From CAWDVR01 sp044869805 (GTDB lineage Bacteria; Acidobacteriota; Thermoanaerobaculia; Multivoradales; SZUA-115), in contig JBIOXV010000198.1 in NCBI GenBank assembly GCA_044869805.1, forward strand, positions 1 to 64,000: a stretch of 64,000 nt of DNA. The letters are read 5' to 3'. Within the stretch, counting starts at the first letter, position 1, and every line of letters starts with the position of its first letter. Below are positions 61,119-64,000 of the stretch, one piece after another. Below the pieces are notes generated by a model. The model was not told the origin of the DNA. It was given only the letters and a program-made list of their open reading frames with translations, and did not search any database. Position numbers and translations under genes: made by a program.

Positions 61119-61400
61119 ATGAACGGTCGTCAGCTCTTGGGCCTGCTGCTGATCGTCGGCGGCATCCTGGGCCTGATCTTCGGCGGCTTCAGCTACACCG
61201 AAGAGAAGCACGCCGTGGACCTCGGGCCCGTGGAGCTGCAAGTGGAGGAGAAGGAGCGGGTCAACATTCCGCTGTGGGCGGGGGTGCTAGCGGTCGGCGC
61301 CGGCGCCGCCTTGCTGCTTGCCGACCGACGGCGCAGCGCAGAGGTTTGCCGCCGGTCGCAAAAGCGTCGCCGCGCCCGCGGCGCCGCTTTTCTTTTCTAG
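61119..61400 (+). CDS. Small membrane protein, DUF3185-like
   Basis: A 93-residue protein: LLGLLLIVGGILGLIFGGFSY forms the first helix, followed by a short exported loop (TEEKHAVDLGPVELQVEEKERVNIPLWAGVL), then VLAVGAGAALLLADRR. The topology with a GxxLxG-rich first helix resembles DUF3185. The C-terminal Arg-rich extension is unusual and may come from reading into the next spacer. It lies 21 bases after the BON gene. Confidence 0.75.
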   Translation: MNGRQLLGLLLIVGGILGLIFGGFSYTEEKHAVDLGPVELQVEEKERVNIPLWAGVLAVGAGAALLLADRRRSAEVCRRSQKRRRARGAAFLF

Positions 61401-61463
61401 CGCGACTTCCGCCTGACCGCGGCGGCGGGCCAATCGGCACAGAACCTGCTGCCGCTATCGCAC

Positions 61464-63200
61464 ATGAAGCCACTGCGCAAGCCCGCCGCCGAAGAATCGG
61501 ACGACCAGGACGACGCTCCCCGCCGTGGGCCCAGACGGCTCGACAGGAGGAAGCCGCGTGCCGACCTGCCGCCGCGATGGCCGTCGCGCCGCTTCGTCGT
61601 GTGGAGCATCGTGGCCACGGTGGTGCTGGTCGTCGGCCTGGTGGTGGCGAAGCACGCGGACGAGATCGTGCGTCAGGTCCTGGAAGCACGGATCAACCGG
61701 CGCCTCCAGGGCTACAGCGTCTCGATCGCGGCCGCCGATCTCAGGCCCTTGAAGCTGGGGCTCGCGATCCAGGACGCGGTGGTCCGGCAGCATGCCCACC
61801 CGCAGCCGCCGGTGATGGTCCTCCCCAGCCTCGAGGTCGGTGTCCAGTGGCGGGAGCTGCTGCGCTTCCACCTGGTGGCCGACGCGGTGTTCGATCGGCC
61901 GCGCGTCCACGCCAACCTCCCTCAGCTCCGCGAGGAGGACCAGGACGAGATCGCCATCGAGGACCGCGGCTGGCAGGACGCTTTCCAGTCGATCTACCCG
62001 CTCAAGTTCAACCACGTCGAGGTGCGCGACGGCGAGATCGTCTACGTGGACCGCGACCCCGACCGCCCGCTGGAGCTCTCGCACTGGCACCTGGTTGCCG
62101 AGAACATCCGCAACGCGCGCTCCGCCAAAGGCGTCTATCCCTCGCCGGTGCGCACCGAGGCGGTGCTCTTCGGCAGCGGCCGCGGCGTGCTGGAGGGCCA
62201 CGCCGACTTCCTCTCCAAGCCCTACCCCGGCGTGCATGCCGCCTACCGGCTCGACGACGTGCCGCTCGAACGGCTGGGCATGCTCTCCTCGCGCGCCAAC
62301 CTCGAGCTCGAGGGCGGCGTGCTCGACTCGCGAGGCAAGGTCGAGTACAGCCCGCTGAACCGTGAGGCGCAGGTGGCCGAGCTGACGATCGACGGCCTGC
62401 ACGTGGACTACATCCACACCGCGGCCACCGCCGAGGCAGAGAAGGCCCGCGCCGCTGCGGCCGCCCGCGTCGCGCAGGACCCTCAGCCCGACCTGCGGGT
62501 CCGGGTCGACGACGTCCGCCTGACCAACTCCGTGTTCGGCCTGGTCAACCGCGCCGCCGCCGATCCTTACCGCGTGTTCATCGATCATGGCGAGCTGGTG
62601 GTGACCGGCCTCTCGAGCGGGCTGCGGGAGAGGCCCGCCAAGGCCACGCTCACGGGAAGGTTCATGGGCAGCGGCGCCACGCGCGCCCAGGCCACTTTCC
62701 GCCAGCACAACGCGGGGCCGAGCTTCGACCTCGACGTGGCGATCGAGGACGCTTCCCTGCCGGCGATGAACGACCTGCTGCGCTCCTACGGCAAGCTCGA
62801 CGTGGTCGACGGCAGCTTCTCCGTGTACTCCGAGGTCGAGGTGGATCGCGGCAGAATTGCCGGCTACGTCAAACCGCTGATCCGCGATGTCGAGGTCTAC
62901 AGCTCGAAGCAGGACAAGAAGAAGCCGCTCCTCAAGCGGCTCTACGAGAAGATCGCCGGCGGCCTCTCCCACCTGCTCGAGAACCGACCGCGGGACGAAG
63001 TTGCCACCGTGGTGGACCTCTCCGGCTCGCTCGACGACCCCAACACCAGCACCTGGGAAGTCGTCGCGCGCCTGGTCGGGAACGCCTTCGTCAAAGCCAT
63101 CCTCCCCGGCTTCGACCGCGAGGTGGAGGCGGCCCAGCGAGGCCGCGGCAAGCGGCGCGACGGTCGTGAGGGCTCGCGCGAAGATAGAGCCAGCCGATAG
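61464..63200 (+). CDS. DUF748-family AsmA-like membrane-anchored protein
   Basis: A 578-residue protein with a basic N-terminus, one membrane helix (FVVWSIVATVVLVVGLVVAK), and a long periplasmic part. The segment VLEARINRRLQGYSVSIAAADLRPLKLGLAIQDAVVRQ is the start of DUF748/AsmA-like proteins. LKFNHVEVRDGEIVYVDRDPDRPLELSHWHLVAENI is also typical. These beta-taco proteins are suspected lipid carriers between membranes of diderms. It lies 64 bases downstream of the sigma-54 cluster, whether co-transcribed is unclear. Confidence 0.85.
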   Translation: MKPLRKPAAEESDDQDDAPRRGPRRLDRRKPRADLPPRWPSRRFVVWSIVATVVLVVGLVVAKHADEIVRQVLEARINRRLQGYSVSIAAADLRPLKLGLAIQDAVVRQHAHPQPPVMVLPSLEVGVQWRELLRFHLVADAVFDRPRVHANLPQLREEDQDEIAIEDRGWQDAFQSIYPLKFNHVEVRDGEIVYVDRDPDRPLELSHWHLVAENIRNARSAKGVYPSPVRTEAVLFGSGRGVLEGHADFLSKPYPGVHAAYRLDDVPLERLGMLSSRANLELEGGVLDSRGKVEYSPLNREAQVAELTIDGLHVDYIHTAATAEAEKARAAAAARVAQDPQPDLRVRVDDVRLTNSVFGLVNRAAADPYRVFIDHGELVVTGLSSGLRERPAKATLTGRFMGSGATRAQATFRQHNAGPSFDLDVAIEDASLPAMNDLLRSYGKLDVVDGSFSVYSEVEVDRGRIAGYVKPLIRDVEVYSSKQDKKKPLLKRLYEKIAGGLSHLLENRPRDEVATVVDLSGSLDDPNTSTWEVVARLVGNAFVKAILPGFDREVEAAQRGRGKRRDGREGSREDRASR

Positions 63201-63254
63201 ACTGTCGGGAACCGATCTCTCGCCCGGGCGTTGAGGCTCCCAGGAGGGAACGAG

Positions 63255-64000
63255 ATGGACGGCATCCGCCAGGACATCCGGCAGGCGCTGCGCGCCATGG
63301 CGCAGCACAAGGGTTTCACCGCCGCGGCCCTGCTCTCGCTGGCCCTGGCGATCGGCGCCAACTCGGCGCTGTTCTCGGTCGCCTACGGGGTGCTGCTGCG
63401 CCCCCTTCCCTACCCCGAGGCCGACCGGCTGGTGCGCCTGTCGGAGGTGCACCCCGGCGCCACCGCCGCGGTGCGCGCACCGCTGCTCTCCAACTTCACC
63501 TTCGAGGCCTGGAGCGCGAGCGCGCGCACGCTCGAGGGCCTGGCCGCCTACAACACGGCGCTGCTCACCGACTCGACCGGCAGCCAACCGGTGCGCCTGC
63601 GCGGCGCGGCGGTCTCGCCCTCGCTGTTCTCCCTGCTCCGAGTGCCGCCGGCGGCCGGGCGGCTGCTGGCCGCGGGCGACGCCACCGAGGGCGCGGCGCC
63701 GGTCGCCGTGATCTCGGACCGGCTCTGGCGCGAGCGCTTCAGCGCCGACCCGGCGGCCGTCGGCCGCAGCCTGACGCTCGACGGCAAGCCGCACGAGATC
63801 GTCGGCGTGGCCCCGCCGGGGTTCTACTTCCCGGACCGTGAGGCCCTGCTCTGGACCCCCTTCACGGTCCCCGCCGGCGTCGCTCAGCAGGGGCGCATGT
63901 CGATCCGCGTCTTCGGCGCGCTCGGGCGGCTGCGGCCGGGGGCCACCCTGGACCAGGCGGCCGCCGAGGGCACGGCGGCGGCGCGCGGCGTCGAGCGCCC
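63255..64000 (+). CDS. ADOP-type MacB/FtsX permease (partial, runs off the right edge)
   Basis: About 249 residues of the N-terminus are visible. AGGAGGGAAC precedes the ATG. It begins MDGIRQDIRQALRAMAQHKG, with a helix AALLSLALAIGANSALFSVAYGVLLRPLPYPEADRLV. The periplasmic MacB_PCD follows (VAVISDRLWRERFSADPAAVGRSLTLDGKPHEIVGVAPPGFYFP). This is the acidobacterial duplicated orphan permease (ADOP) family, which lacks an associated ATPase gene. Full members have about 800 residues; only the first part is present. Confidence 0.93.
   Translation, partial: MDGIRQDIRQALRAMAQHKGFTAAALLSLALAIGANSALFSVAYGVLLRPLPYPEADRLVRLSEVHPGATAAVRAPLLSNFTFEAWSASARTLEGLAAYNTALLTDSTGSQPVRLRGAAVSPSLFSLLRVPPAAGRLLAAGDATEGAAPVAVISDRLWRERFSADPAAVGRSLTLDGKPHEIVGVAPPGFYFPDREALLWTPFTVPAGVAQQGRMSIRVFGALGRLRPGATLDQAAAEGTAAARGVER

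Overview
The window is very GC-rich and densely coded on both strands. It looks like a chromosomal segment of a diderm, probably Acidobacteriota (Thermoanaerobaculia-like). The pointers are an ADOP-type MacB/FtsX permease cut by the right edge, an ECF sigma factor of the Sig-70_X6 (TIGR02999) type directly upstream of a Ser/Thr kinase with TPR repeats, many secreted peptidases, DUF748 and TorF-like envelope proteins, and lipoproteins. The assignment is inference; no rRNA or tRNA gene was found to anchor it.

Layout. 1-9.9 kb: the N-terminal part of a type I restriction methylase (HsdM) running off the left edge, a GAF-GAF-GGDEF diguanylate cyclase, a 1206-residue subtilisin-like protease, a secreted beta-helix protein, a RocB-like M20 peptidase and a DUF1203 protein. 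9.9-14.2 kb: kinase-TPR and sigma factor, a decayed ricin-B lectin remnant, and an SSB-like protein. 14.3-19.5 kb: a two-domain glycosyltransferase diverging from a GT4-GT2 pair, with a 168-bp palindromic MITE-like element between them. 19.5-29.6 kb: an M23 peptidase fused to a PLL-like propeller, a SARP/NB-ARC/TPR regulator, a NIPSNAP protein, a secreted HExxH protein, a methyltransferase and a polytopic glycosyltransferase-like protein. 29.7-34.5 kb: an AbrB-PIN toxin-antitoxin pair and a single-chain Eco57I/type IIL-like restriction-modification enzyme.

34.6-55.9 kb holds a polyamine-use island. It carries a YdcSTUV-like ABC importer, a TorF-like porin, gamma-aminobutyraldehyde dehydrogenase (PatD), GabD and GabT, a second PotABCD importer, and putrescine aminotransferase (PatA). 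Together these would import putrescine or spermidine and route putrescine through gamma-aminobutyraldehyde and GABA to succinate semialdehyde and succinate. The island is interrupted by a VapBC pair, a prolyl oligopeptidase, a serine hydrolase, and a scar zone at 53.4-54.5 kb. In that zone two different toxin genes (HigB-like and BrnT) are broken while their antitoxins (HigA-like and BrnA) are intact.

55.9-64 kb: a HEAT-repeat RNA methyltransferase, an L,D-transpeptidase and an AI-2E transporter. These are followed by an envelope-stress-like cluster (LPxTA-tailed protein, lmo0937-like peptide, CsbD, BON lipoprotein, small membrane protein) read from three near-identical sigma-54 (-24/-12) promoters. 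A DUF748 protein and the partial ADOP permease end the window. No CRISPR array, prophage or complete insertion sequence is visible.
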